A stretch of DNA of 6,824 bases from positions 1 to 6,824 of the forward strand of contig JAHFRO010000127.1 in the NCBI GenBank assembly GCA_023266245.1. Direction: 5' to 3'. Position 1 is the first letter of the stretch; the number at the start of each line of letters is the position of its first letter. The translations under genes were made by a program, and so were the position numbers. Below the pieces are notes generated by a model. That model was not told the DNA's origin and did not search any database. It was given only the letters and a program-made list of their open reading frames with translations. The stretch comes from Betaproteobacteria bacterium (lineage in GTDB: Bacteria > Pseudomonadota > Gammaproteobacteria > Burkholderiales > SG8-41). Of the stretch, positions 1 to 5,405 are shown piece by piece.

Positions 1-1
1 G

Positions 2-226
2 GCGGGCGTGAAGCCGATCTACGTTTCCATCGGCCATCGCGTGAGTCTCGCCACGGCGATCGAGTACACCCTGGCGTGCGTCACCCGCTTTCGCCTGCCC
101 GAAACCACGCGCTGGGCGCACCGCCTTGCTTCGGGCTCAGACACCCGGGTCTCGGGGCTCGCGTCTCGGGGCTCGACGCCGGAGAATCGGGTATCGGGGC
201 TCGGTACTCGGGGCTCGAAAGATTGA
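2..226 (+). CDS. nfi: Endonuclease V, C-terminal part (5' end outside window)
   Basis: This is the last part of a deoxyinosine 3' endonuclease (endonuclease V), which nicks DNA near deaminated adenines to start repair. The frame reads AGVKPIYVSIGHR, then a helix with TAIEYTLACVTRFRLPETTR and WAHRLAS, which is the typical C-terminal block of the family (K-P-x-Y-V-S-x-G-H-R, then R-L-P-E-x-T-R). The start and the metal-binding acidic residues lie upstream of the window. The family normally stops shortly after the WAHRLAS-like segment. Here the frame runs on for about 30 residues, through an intergenic repeat array, to a TGA at 224-226. That tail holds RVSGLASRGS and RVSGLGTRGS 14 residues apart, a direct translation of the 14-nt repeat. 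The identification is firm from the conserved block. Whether the tail is really made, or the stop was lost to repeat invasion or an assembly error, cannot be told from here. Confidence 0.85.
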   Translation, partial: AGVKPIYVSIGHRVSLATAIEYTLACVTRFRLPETTRWAHRLASGSDTRVSGLASRGSTPENRVSGLGTRGSKD

Positions 227-338
227 AAAGCAGGGTTCGGGGCTTGGGTCTCGGGGCTCGTAGTTTGTTTTTCGAGTCCCTAGCCTCGAGTCCCCAGTCC
301 CGCAGTTTGAAGTTGCTAGTCCCGAGTCCCTGGTCCCG
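146..338. repeat. Inverted array of 7/14-nt degenerate repeats at the nfi 3' end
   Basis: The left arm holds copies of GGGTCTCGGGGCTCG-like units. The core CGGGGCTCG or CGGGGCTTG starts at 153, 167, 195, 209, 238 and 252, a 14-nt register with one extra base and degenerate copies near 181 and 223. After a T-rich 12-nt loop (261-272) the array switches strand: CGAGTCCC at 273 and 287, CCAGTCCC at 294, CTAGTCCC at 316, CGAGTCCC at 323 and CTGGTCCC at 330. The innermost stem pairs 253-260 with 273-280, with one mismatch that is a G-U pair in RNA. The array overlaps the last quarter of the nfi reading frame and fills most of the gap to the STAS gene. It could act as a terminator, though there is no U-tract after the stem. 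No other gene is seen in 227-400. Confidence 0.8.
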
Positions 339-359
339 CAACGAAACAGGCTATTCAGC

Positions 360-365
360 TACAAT
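360..365 (+). promoter_or_regulatory. Possible -10 element (TACAAT) upstream of the STAS gene
   Basis: TACAAT lies about 75 nt upstream of the preferred STAS start, just past the right arm of the repeat array, where an operon promoter would be expected. There is no good -35 hexamer at 16-18 nt spacing; positions 337-342 read CGCAAC. This is a weak call. Confidence 0.25.
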
Positions 366-429
366 CATACCCATCCCGGAGCCCGCCGGGACGCGGCGCG
401 ATGGTCGCGCGTGCAGGTCCGAGTCACAA

Positions 430-435
430 GGGGGA
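430..435 (+). promoter_or_regulatory. Shine-Dalgarno-like site deciding the GTG start of the STAS gene
   Basis: GGGGGA ends 4 nt before GTG at 440. The ATG at 401 has no comparable purine run at proper spacing, and the STAS fold begins directly at the GTG. Both points favour 440 as the start. Confidence 0.45.
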
Positions 436-439
436 TGAA

Positions 440-820
440 GTGCAGGTCACCGCACAGCGTTACGCCGATGTCCTCGTGGTCGCAGCCGCGGGACGCATTG
501 ACCATCAGAACGCGGAAGAGTTCAAGGCCACCCTGCTGCCCCACCTCGAGAGCTGCGGCGCGGGACGCGATCAGGTCGTCCTCGACCTGTCGCAACTGGA
601 ATACATCAGCAGCGCGGGGCTGCGCATCCTCATGATCGCCGCGAAGGACGCGCGCGTCCGGCAGGGCAAATTGCTGGCGGTGACGCTGCAACCCGTGGTC
701 CGGGAGATTTTCGAGATCAGCCGCTTCACGCTGATATTCGAGATCCACGAGTCCATCCGCGACGCGTTGCTCAAGATATCTCCCGCAGCGCTCGCCGCCT
801 ACGAATCTAAGAGCCTCTAA
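440..820 (+). CDS. STAS-domain anti-sigma factor antagonist (SpoIIAA/RsbV-like)
   Basis: This is a 126-residue single-domain STAS protein. In partner switching such proteins bind the anti-sigma kinase when unphosphorylated and release its target; phosphorylation on a serine turns this off. The protein opens with strand VQVTAQRYADVLVVAAAGRID, as RsbV/SpoIIAA proteins do, and carries the loop LDLSQLEYISSAGLRIL. In alignment by eye with SpoIIAA (DSSGLG), Ser58, counted from the GTG, falls at the phosphorylated Ser58 of SpoIIAA. A short tail follows the domain. The GTG at 440 is preferred for its upstream GGGGGA and because the domain begins there; an in-frame ATG at 401 would add 13 residues (MVARAGPSHKGDE) that look unrelated to the fold. 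The stop is 11 bp before the MBL gene, suggesting one transcript. The likely partners are the HATPase protein at 5406-5861 and the SpoIIE phosphatase at 1909-4026. The fold is secure; the partners are inferred. Confidence 0.88.
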   Translation: MQVTAQRYADVLVVAAAGRIDHQNAEEFKATLLPHLESCGAGRDQVVLDLSQLEYISSAGLRILMIAAKDARVRQGKLLAVTLQPVVREIFEISRFTLIFEIHESIRDALLKISPAALAAYESKSL

Positions 821-831
821 GTAAGCGGCCG

Positions 832-1788
832 ATGCGCATCCGATTCTGGGGCACGCGCGGCTCGCTGCCGGTTTCCCTGACCGCCGCAGATATCAAGGAC
901 AAGATCGTCGCGGCGATGCTCGGCGCGGCAGGTAAAAGCCTGAGGACGAGGCCAGAGGTCGAATCCTTCGTCGAGCGGGAGCTGCCCTTTGCCGTCTCCC
1001 ACACCTACGGTGGCAATTCATCGTGCGTCGAGATCGACATCGACTCGGGAGACTACATCCTGTGCGATCTCGGCACGGGCGCCCGGCCTTTCGGACAGCA
1101 TGTCATCTCGAAAAAGGGCGCCACGCCGAATACCTTCCACGTGTTCATGTCCCACCTGCACTGGGACCACATCATGGGGTTTCCCTTTTTCGCGCCGGTG
1201 TACATCCCGGGCAACCGCATCGTGATCTACGGCTGCCACGCCGCCATGGAAGAGGCCTTCCGCCGGCAGCATTCCGCGCCGTGCTTTCCGGTGGACTTCG
1301 CCGGGCTGGGCGCGAAAGTCGAGTTCGTGAGGCTCGAACCGGGAAAGCACCACCGGCTCGCCGGCCTCGTAGTCACGCCCAAGCTGCAGCGGCACACCGG
1401 GGGCTCCTACGGTTACCGATTCGAGCACGGCGGCAAGGTCGTGGTGTACTCGACGGACTCGGAACACAAGACCGACGACGCCAGCTCAACGCAGGAATTC
1501 GCCGATTTCTTCCGCGACGCGGACCTGGTGATCTTCGACGCCATGTATTCCCTCGCCGACGCCGTTTCCGTCAAGGAGGATTGGGGCCACTCGAGCAATA
1601 TCGTCGGCATCGAACTGTGCCAGCTCGCGCGCGCCAAGCACCTCTGCATGTTCCACCACGAGCCCGTCAACAGCGACGCCAAGATCGCGTCGGTACTGCA
1701 GGAGACCCTGCGCTACGAGGAGATCACCCGCGGCGACCACACGTTGCAGATCTCGAGCGCATACGACGGCATGGAGATCGTTGTCTGA
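832..1788 (+). CDS. MBL-fold metallohydrolase (RNase Z/PhnP-like group)
   Basis: This 318-residue protein has the metallo-beta-lactamase fold and probably uses two divalent metals to hydrolyse an ester or phosphodiester; the substrate cannot be read from the sequence. It begins MRIRFWGTRGSLP, the usual start of this cytoplasmic group, so the ATG at 832 is well supported although no clear ribosome site precedes it. Ligand motifs in order are DLGTG (79-83), SHLHWDH (107-113, the H-x-H-x-D-H signature), His188 in QRHTGG, Asp209 in STDSEH, His253 in WGHSS, and FHHEP (274-278). There is no signal peptide or membrane segment. Compared with small PhnP-type proteins, about 45 extra residues (roughly 15-57) sit between the first strand and the THTYGGNSS-like segment. 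It follows the STAS gene by 11 bp, which hints at a role in the same pathway, but no partner-switching function for such an enzyme is assumed. The gene is followed by an inverted octamer array. Confidence 0.88.
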   Translation: MRIRFWGTRGSLPVSLTAADIKDKIVAAMLGAAGKSLRTRPEVESFVERELPFAVSHTYGGNSSCVEIDIDSGDYILCDLGTGARPFGQHVISKKGATPNTFHVFMSHLHWDHIMGFPFFAPVYIPGNRIVIYGCHAAMEEAFRRQHSAPCFPVDFAGLGAKVEFVRLEPGKHHRLAGLVVTPKLQRHTGGSYGYRFEHGGKVVVYSTDSEHKTDDASSTQEFADFFRDADLVIFDAMYSLADAVSVKEDWGHSSNIVGIELCQLARAKHLCMFHHEPVNSDAKIASVLQETLRYEEITRGDHTLQISSAYDGMEIVV

Positions 1789-1793
1789 GCAGC

Positions 1794-1902
1794 GCCAGTG
1801 ACTGAGTAACTGAGTGATTGAGTGATTAAGGAATTACTCGACTAAGCAACCTATTCACTGAATCACTTAATCACTTAATCACCTAATCACTTATTCACTG
1901 GC
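1794..1902. repeat. Inverted array of 8-nt repeats between the MBL and CHASE2-phosphatase genes
   Basis: From 1797 the sequence can be cut into 13 consecutive octamers with no shift of register. The first are AGTGACTG, AGTAACTG, AGTGATTG and AGTGATTA. After three degenerate central units come ATTCACTG, AATCACTT twice, AATCACCT, AATCACTT and ATTCACTG, ending at 1900. Arms 1794-1830 and 1866-1902 are reverse complements at 30 of 37 positions by hand count, with three more G-U pairs possible in RNA; both outer ends share GCCAGTGA. The loop is 35 nt. The array starts 5 nt after the MBL stop and ends 6 nt before the next ATG, so it occupies nearly the whole 120-bp gap. It may terminate or process the upstream mRNA. 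No U-tract follows it. Confidence 0.88.
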
Positions 1903-1908
1903 TCTTGC

Positions 1909-4026
1909 ATGCCCGATTCCCGGCCTGAGCCAACCGCGGTTGCGACTTCCCGGCGGGCGCGGCTCCTGCGCCCGCGGCCCGTGGGCGTGATCCTGCTCTT
2001 CATCCTGTGCAGCCTGCAGTGGTTCATCGAGTCGCCCGTACAGTCATGGCTGCGCAACGGCTGGTTCGACGCATATCACATGCTGATGCCGCGCGTGCGC
2101 GCTTCCGCTCCGGCCGTGATCATCGCCGTTGACGAAAAAAGCCTGGCGCAACACGGGCAATGGCCGTGGCCGCGCACCCTGATCGCGGAACTGCTGGATG
2201 CCCTTGCCGCGTACCGCCCGCTCGCGGTCGGCATCGACATCATCTTCGCCGAGCCGGACCGGCATTCCCCGGACCAGATCGCGCAGCGCCATCCGGACCT
2301 CGATGCCGGGCTCGCGCGCGATCTCAAGCGCTTGCCGAGCAACGATGCTCTGCTTGCCGCCGCCATCAAGCGGCTTCCGGTCGTGCTGGGCGTAGCGGGA
2401 ACCGATGAGGCCGGGCGGGGTCCGCCGCCACGCTCGAGCGCCGTTTTTCTCTTGCAGGGCGACCCGCTGCCCCATCTCTGGCGCTTTGCGTCAGCCTTGA
2501 AAAGCATTGATCCGATTGACCAGGCTGCAGCGGGCCGCGCGCTGCTCAGCGTCGACGCTCGCAGCGGCATCGTGCGCCGCGTACCGCTGCTCGGCGCGGT
2601 GGGCGCCGCGCCATTTCCCGCGCTCAGCCTGGAAACGCTCAGGATCGGGATCGGCGGCAACGCGATCGCGGTTCGCACCGGGGCGCACGGCATCGAATCG
2701 GTCGCGGTGGGGGACGTCGTCGTGCCGACCGAAGCGGACGGCCAGGTTTGGGTCCGGTTCAGCAGGCACGATCCCGGCCGCTTCGTCTCCGCGGCGGACC
2801 TGCTGAGCCGAAAAATCGATCCGGCGTTGATTGAAAACAAGCTCGTCCTGCTCGGCGTTACGGGTATCGGGTTGCTCGATCAGCAGGCCACCCCGCTCGG
2901 CGAGCGCATGCCGGGCATCGAGATCCACGCCCAGGTCCTGGAAAACATCTTCGACGGCAGTCTGCTCAGCCGGCCGCGCTGGACGCGCTGGGCGGAGACG
3001 GCGCTGCTCGCGCTGTTCGGCGTCATCCTGGTGATCGCCGTGCCGGTAATCGGCTCTCTGCGCTCCTCGCTGGTACTGCTCGGCGAGGTGGGCGCGCTGT
3101 TGCTGGCCGGGGTCGCCCTGTTCCAATACGCCGGCGTGCTGTTCGACGCGGCATGGCCGGCCCTGGGCCTCAATATCTTGTTCGGCGGACTGCTGCGGGC
3201 GACGCTGACCGAGGCCGAACGGCAGCGGGAACGCTTAAAGCGCGAGCTCGAGGTGCGGCGGGAGGCCGCCGCGAAGATCGCCGGCGAGCTGGAAGCCGCG
3301 CGCCGCGTGCAAATGGGCATGCTGCCCGTTGCGGCGCAGGTGTTCCCCGACGAGAAGCGCTTCGAGCTGCACGCCTACATGGACCCCGCGAAGGAAGTCG
3401 GCGGCGACCTTTACGACTTCTTCCTGCTGGACCGATCGCGCCTGTTCTTCATGGTCGGCGATGTTTCGGGAAAAGGGATGCCCGCCAGCATTTTCATGGC
3501 GCTGTCCAAGTCGCTGTACAAGAGCACGGCGCTGCGCCGCCAGGGCGACGTCGGCCGGGTCATGTCCGATGCCAACGCCGAGATCTCGCGCGAAAACCCC
3601 GAGCTGATGTTCGTGACGGTGCTCGCCTGCGTGCTCGACGTGGAAACGGGAGAGCTCGCCTACTGCAACGCCGGACACGTACCGCCGTACGCCCTGCTCC
3701 CGGCCGGGAACGCACTTAGCCGCCTGGCGGGCGGCGGTCCGCCCCTGTGCATGCTGGAGGACTTTCCTTACGAGACGGCGCGCTACCGCATGTCGCCGGG
3801 CGAATCGCTGATCCTCGTCAGCGACGGCGTCACGGAAGCCATGAATCCCGCCGGCGAGCTGTTCGGGCGGGTGCGGCTGGAACGACTGCTTTCGAGAACG
3901 CCGGGAGCGGGGAGCGCCGAAGAGCGGGTGAATGCCGTACGCGATGAAGTGCGCGGATTCTCGGCGGGCGCTGAGATGGCCGACGACATGACGATACTCG
4001 CGGTGCGCTGGTTGAAACGAGCGTGA
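1909..4026 (+). CDS. CHASE2-sensor membrane protein with SpoIIE/PP2C-type serine phosphatase domain
   Basis: This 705-residue protein is probably the signal-sensing phosphatase that dephosphorylates the STAS partner. In order it has a basic N-terminus, a membrane helix (about 25-40), a periplasmic CHASE2 domain (about 46-350, with IIAVDEKSL, WPWPR at 85-89, GIDIIFAEPD at 108-117, and NKLVLLGVTG leading to MPGIEIHAQ near its end), three membrane helices (about 362-430), a charged coiled coil (about 434-468) and a SpoIIE phosphatase domain (about 470-705). The metal-binding acidic motifs are all present: GGDLYD (Asp500, Asp503), GDVSGKGMP (Asp518), SDGVTEA (Asp639) and DDMT (Asp692, Asp693). 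The enzyme therefore looks active. CHASE2 is often joined to cyclase or kinase outputs; here the output is a phosphatase. ATG 1909 has no ribosome site, and the octamer array ends 6 nt upstream. GTG at 1981 would cut into the first helix. The TGA stop lies inside the first unit of the next array. Confidence 0.92.
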   Translation: MPDSRPEPTAVATSRRARLLRPRPVGVILLFILCSLQWFIESPVQSWLRNGWFDAYHMLMPRVRASAPAVIIAVDEKSLAQHGQWPWPRTLIAELLDALAAYRPLAVGIDIIFAEPDRHSPDQIAQRHPDLDAGLARDLKRLPSNDALLAAAIKRLPVVLGVAGTDEAGRGPPPRSSAVFLLQGDPLPHLWRFASALKSIDPIDQAAAGRALLSVDARSGIVRRVPLLGAVGAAPFPALSLETLRIGIGGNAIAVRTGAHGIESVAVGDVVVPTEADGQVWVRFSRHDPGRFVSAADLLSRKIDPALIENKLVLLGVTGIGLLDQQATPLGERMPGIEIHAQVLENIFDGSLLSRPRWTRWAETALLALFGVILVIAVPVIGSLRSSLVLLGEVGALLLAGVALFQYAGVLFDAAWPALGLNILFGGLLRATLTEAERQRERLKRELEVRREAAAKIAGELEAARRVQMGMLPVAAQVFPDEKRFELHAYMDPAKEVGGDLYDFFLLDRSRLFFMVGDVSGKGMPASIFMALSKSLYKSTALRRQGDVGRVMSDANAEISRENPELMFVTVLACVLDVETGELAYCNAGHVPPYALLPAGNALSRLAGGGPPLCMLEDFPYETARYRMSPGESLILVSDGVTEAMNPAGELFGRVRLERLLSRTPGAGSAEERVNAVRDEVRGFSAGAEMADDMTILAVRWLKRA

Positions 4027-4129
4027 CTGGTGAGGCGTGACTGCTGAACCGTGACTGGTGATTCGTGACTGGTGAAGCGTGACCGCTCACCGCTTACCGT
4101 TCACCGTTCACCGTTCACCGTTCACCGCT
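4021..4129. repeat. Inverted array of heptamers between convergent phosphatase and ompA-family genes
   Basis: From 4022 to 4126 the sequence is 15 consecutive heptamers in unbroken register. The left side alternates CGTGACT (4022, 4036, 4050, 4064, with CGTGACC at 4078) with GGTGAGG, GCTGAAC, GGTGATT and GGTGAAG. From 4085 the units switch to the opposite strand: GCTCACC, GCTTACC, then GTTCACC four times perfectly (4099-4126). The phosphatase stop codon (4024-4026) is part of the first unit, and the array ends a few bases before the stop codon of the convergent lipoprotein gene at 4132-4134. It fills the 105-bp gap and would fold on either strand, so a bidirectional terminator is a natural guess. 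Confidence 0.88.
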
Positions 4130-4131
4130 TC

Positions 4132-4755
4132 TTAGCGGACGTTGATCTCTACCCGCCGGTTGCGGGGCTCGGAAACTTCATCGGGGGTGGCAATGATCGG
4201 CTCGCGCTCGCCGCGCCCCGCGACGCTGACGGCGCTGTTCGGGATGCCGCGGTCGATGAAATCCTTGCGCACGCGTTCAGCGCGCTTCAGCGAGAGCGCG
4301 TCGTTGTACTCGACCGTGCCGACGCGGTCGGTGTGGCCGATCACCGCGATCTCCGCCGCCTTGCGGCGAGCAATCTCGGCGAAGACGCCTTCGAAGGCCT
4401 GCTTGGACTCCGGCGTGTATTCGTCGGTGCCTTCCTGGAAATACAGCAGGAACGAGACCGGGCGCAACGGCTGCGCCGCGATCGCGCCCGAGAAAACCCG
4501 CTTGACCTCGGCTTCGCTCACGGAACGCGCCTCGACCTTTGCAGACGGATCGACGCGGGCCGCCGAGTAAGCCTGGTTCAACGTTGTGCCGCCTTGCGCG
4601 CCGGTTACGACCACCGTCCCGACCTTGCCATCGCGATCGGGCACGACGACGACCAGCTCCGGCGGGCCGGGCGGGGGTTTCGGTGGTTCCTGCGCGCAGG
4701 CACCGAGCAGCCCCGCGATCAGCGCGGCCAGGCCGGCTCGAAGAACGAATCGCAT
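4132..4755 (-). CDS. OmpA-family peptidoglycan-binding lipoprotein
   Basis: This 207-residue lipoprotein probably tethers an envelope complex to peptidoglycan. A lipoprotein signal peptide ends in the lipobox LLGAC, with Cys20 the lipidated residue, followed by a proline-rich stretch (EPPKPPPGPP). A middle region of about 70 residues has no recognised fold. The C-terminal OmpA-like domain (about 102-205) has IGHTDRVG (139-146), then NDALSLKRAERV and EPRNRRVEI. Asp143 and Arg158 sit 15 residues apart, the spacing of the Asp/Arg pair that grips diaminopimelate in OmpA domains. After Cys20 the next residue is Ala, not Asp, so outer-membrane sorting is the default expectation. It begins 12 bp after the FecR-domain gene ends and is probably cotranslated with it; no clear ribosome site precedes ATG 4755. 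The pair faces the CHASE2-phosphatase gene, so an envelope role in its sensing is a reasonable inference. Confidence 0.9.
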   Translation of the reverse strand: MRFVLRAGLAALIAGLLGACAQEPPKPPPGPPELVVVVPDRDGKVGTVVVTGAQGGTTLNQAYSAARVDPSAKVEARSVSEAEVKRVFSGAIAAQPLRPVSFLLYFQEGTDEYTPESKQAFEGVFAEIARRKAAEIAVIGHTDRVGTVEYNDALSLKRAERVRKDFIDRGIPNSAVSVAGRGEREPIIATPDEVSEPRNRRVEINVR

Positions 4756-4767
4756 GCGCAGCCGCTT

Positions 4768-5232
4768 TTACTGCGCAGCGCCGACCTGCACGAAAAACTC
4801 GGTGCCGCGCACGCCCAGGATCGTGGCCGGCGTCTTCACCGTCATGGCGTCGGGCGACTGCTTCGCGATCTTGCCCGAAATCACGGAGAGCGTGCCGTTG
4901 CGCACCGAGGTGTCGAGCCTGCCTTCGTGGGTGGTCGAATTGAACGAGAACCGGTCCAGCGACAGCACGCTGTTCGGGCCCGCCGACATCATCGTGTTGT
5001 CGATGAAGGTGATGCCGACCGATCCGTCTATGCCGGTGCGCACGATGTCGGACTGCCGCACCCAGGTTCCCACGGCGCCGAGGACGCGCTGCGCTCCCCG
5101 CTCGATGATCACGGTGCCGTTCGCCACCTTGATCTGGCCGATGTCGTCGGCCAGGGCCGGGCCGGCGGACAGCAGGCCGGCCGACAGGACGACGACGCTG
5201 AATAGGCTGTTACGGGTGCGCGATGCGGACAT
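4768..5232 (-). CDS. Exported FecR-domain protein
   Basis: This 154-residue protein has a Sec signal peptide (basic n-region to Arg7, hydrophobic core about 10-22, cleavage likely after AGPALA at residue 28) and a periplasmic FecR domain over most of the rest. Recognisable parts are GTWVRQSDIVRTGIDGSVGI, IDNTMMSAGPNSVL, and GTLSVISGKIA leading to TVKTPATILGVRGTEF near the C-terminus. It lacks the cytoplasmic N-terminus and membrane helix of the iron-dicitrate anti-sigma regulator FecR, so it is not that protein. Stand-alone exported FecR-domain proteins of this kind are of unknown role and probably bind other envelope proteins. A strong AGGGAGG ribosome site 7 nt upstream supports ATG 5232. 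It heads the two-gene unit with the OmpA lipoprotein and is divergent from the HATPase gene across a palindrome-rich gap. Confidence 0.88.
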   Translation of the reverse strand: MSASRTRNSLFSVVVLSAGLLSAGPALADDIGQIKVANGTVIIERGAQRVLGAVGTWVRQSDIVRTGIDGSVGITFIDNTMMSAGPNSVLSLDRFSFNSTTHEGRLDTSVRNGTLSVISGKIAKQSPDAMTVKTPATILGVRGTEFFVQVGAAQ

Positions 5233-5239
5233 GCGATGG

Positions 5240-5247
5240 CCTCCCTT
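5240..5247 (-). promoter_or_regulatory. Strong Shine-Dalgarno of the FecR-domain gene
   Basis: Read on the - strand this is AAGGGAGG, 7 nt before ATG 5232. It is the best ribosome site in the window and fixes the start. Confidence 0.8.
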
Positions 5248-5254
5248 GAAAATC

Positions 5255-5270
5255 GTGCGGTTTTTCGCAC
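5255..5270 (-). promoter_or_regulatory. Small hairpin in the likely fecR-gene leader
   Basis: On the - strand GTGCG pairs with CGCAC around an AAAAAC loop, just upstream of the ribosome site. Stems of 5 bp arise easily by chance; it is listed because it belongs to a run of palindromes in this gap. Confidence 0.3.
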
Positions 5271-5274
5271 TAAC

Positions 5275-5313
5275 GCGCGTTGAGCGGCGCTACGGGCGTC
5301 CGCTCCAACGCGC
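5275..5313. repeat. Inverted repeat A in the divergent gap
   Basis: GCGCGTTGAGCGG (5275-5287) is matched by CCGCTCCAACGCGC (5300-5313), whose reverse complement is GCGCGTTGGAGCGG. The arms are identical apart from one extra G, with a 12-nt loop. The left arm overlaps a 10-bp perfect palindrome AACGCGCGTT at 5272-5281. Confidence 0.7.
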
Positions 5314-5316
5314 AGG

Positions 5317-5346
5317 GTTAAACCGGAGCCGTGTTTCCGGTTTAAC
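5317..5346. promoter_or_regulatory. Inverted repeat B, operator-like (GTTAAACCGGA-N8-TCCGGTTTAAC)
   Basis: The 11-bp arms at 5317-5327 and 5336-5346 are perfect reverse complements with an 8-bp spacer. It sits near the middle of the gap between the divergent fecR-domain and HATPase genes, 3 bp from inverted repeat A. The word TAAACCGGA recurs at 5379-5387. Repetition of the half-site favours a regulator-binding operator over a terminator, and no genes end here. No convincing sigma-70 promoter could be placed on either strand. Confidence 0.55.
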
Positions 5347-5371
5347 TTGCTTATGATGACATAAATCCCGC

Positions 5372-5388
5372 ATCCGGATAAACCGGAT
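5372..5388. promoter_or_regulatory. Third copy of the TAAACCGGA half-site, in a short palindrome
   Basis: ATCCGG and CCGGAT flank ATAAA, and the segment holds TAAACCGGA, the half-site of inverted repeat B. It ends 17 nt before the HATPase start, where a bound protein could block expression. Confidence 0.4.
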
Positions 5389-5405
5389 CGGGTATCCTTC
5401 GGTTG

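Noticed and set aside
146..338. CRISPR array
   Set aside because: Units are only 7-14 nt, degenerate, without unique spacers, and switch strand midway; no cas gene is present. The same holds for the other three arrays.
76..438. Open frame of 120 codons on the + strand over the first repeat array
   Set aside because: It is in another frame of the nfi end and the repeats; Ser/Arg/Leu repeats simply reflect the 14-nt unit.
1794..1902. Standard rho-independent terminator
   Set aside because: The hairpin is large but AT-rich and imperfect and has no U-tract after it, so the standard definition is not met, though a termination role remains possible.
2076..2840. Open frame of 254 codons on the - strand inside the CHASE2 region
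   Set aside because: It is antisense to a continuous CHASE2 domain; the composition is low-complexity Arg/Ala/Ser.
4072..5205. Open frame of 377 codons on the + strand
   Set aside because: It lies antisense to the OmpA-family and FecR-domain genes, both with clear domains and signal peptides, and its start is inside the heptamer array. The translation is Arg/Asp-rich with no recognisable motif, as expected of a GC-rich shadow frame.
4768..5232. Iron-dicitrate anti-sigma regulator FecR
   Set aside because: It lacks the cytoplasmic N-terminal domain and membrane helix, has a cleavable signal peptide, and no ECF sigma factor or TonB receptor is nearby; only the FecR domain is shared.
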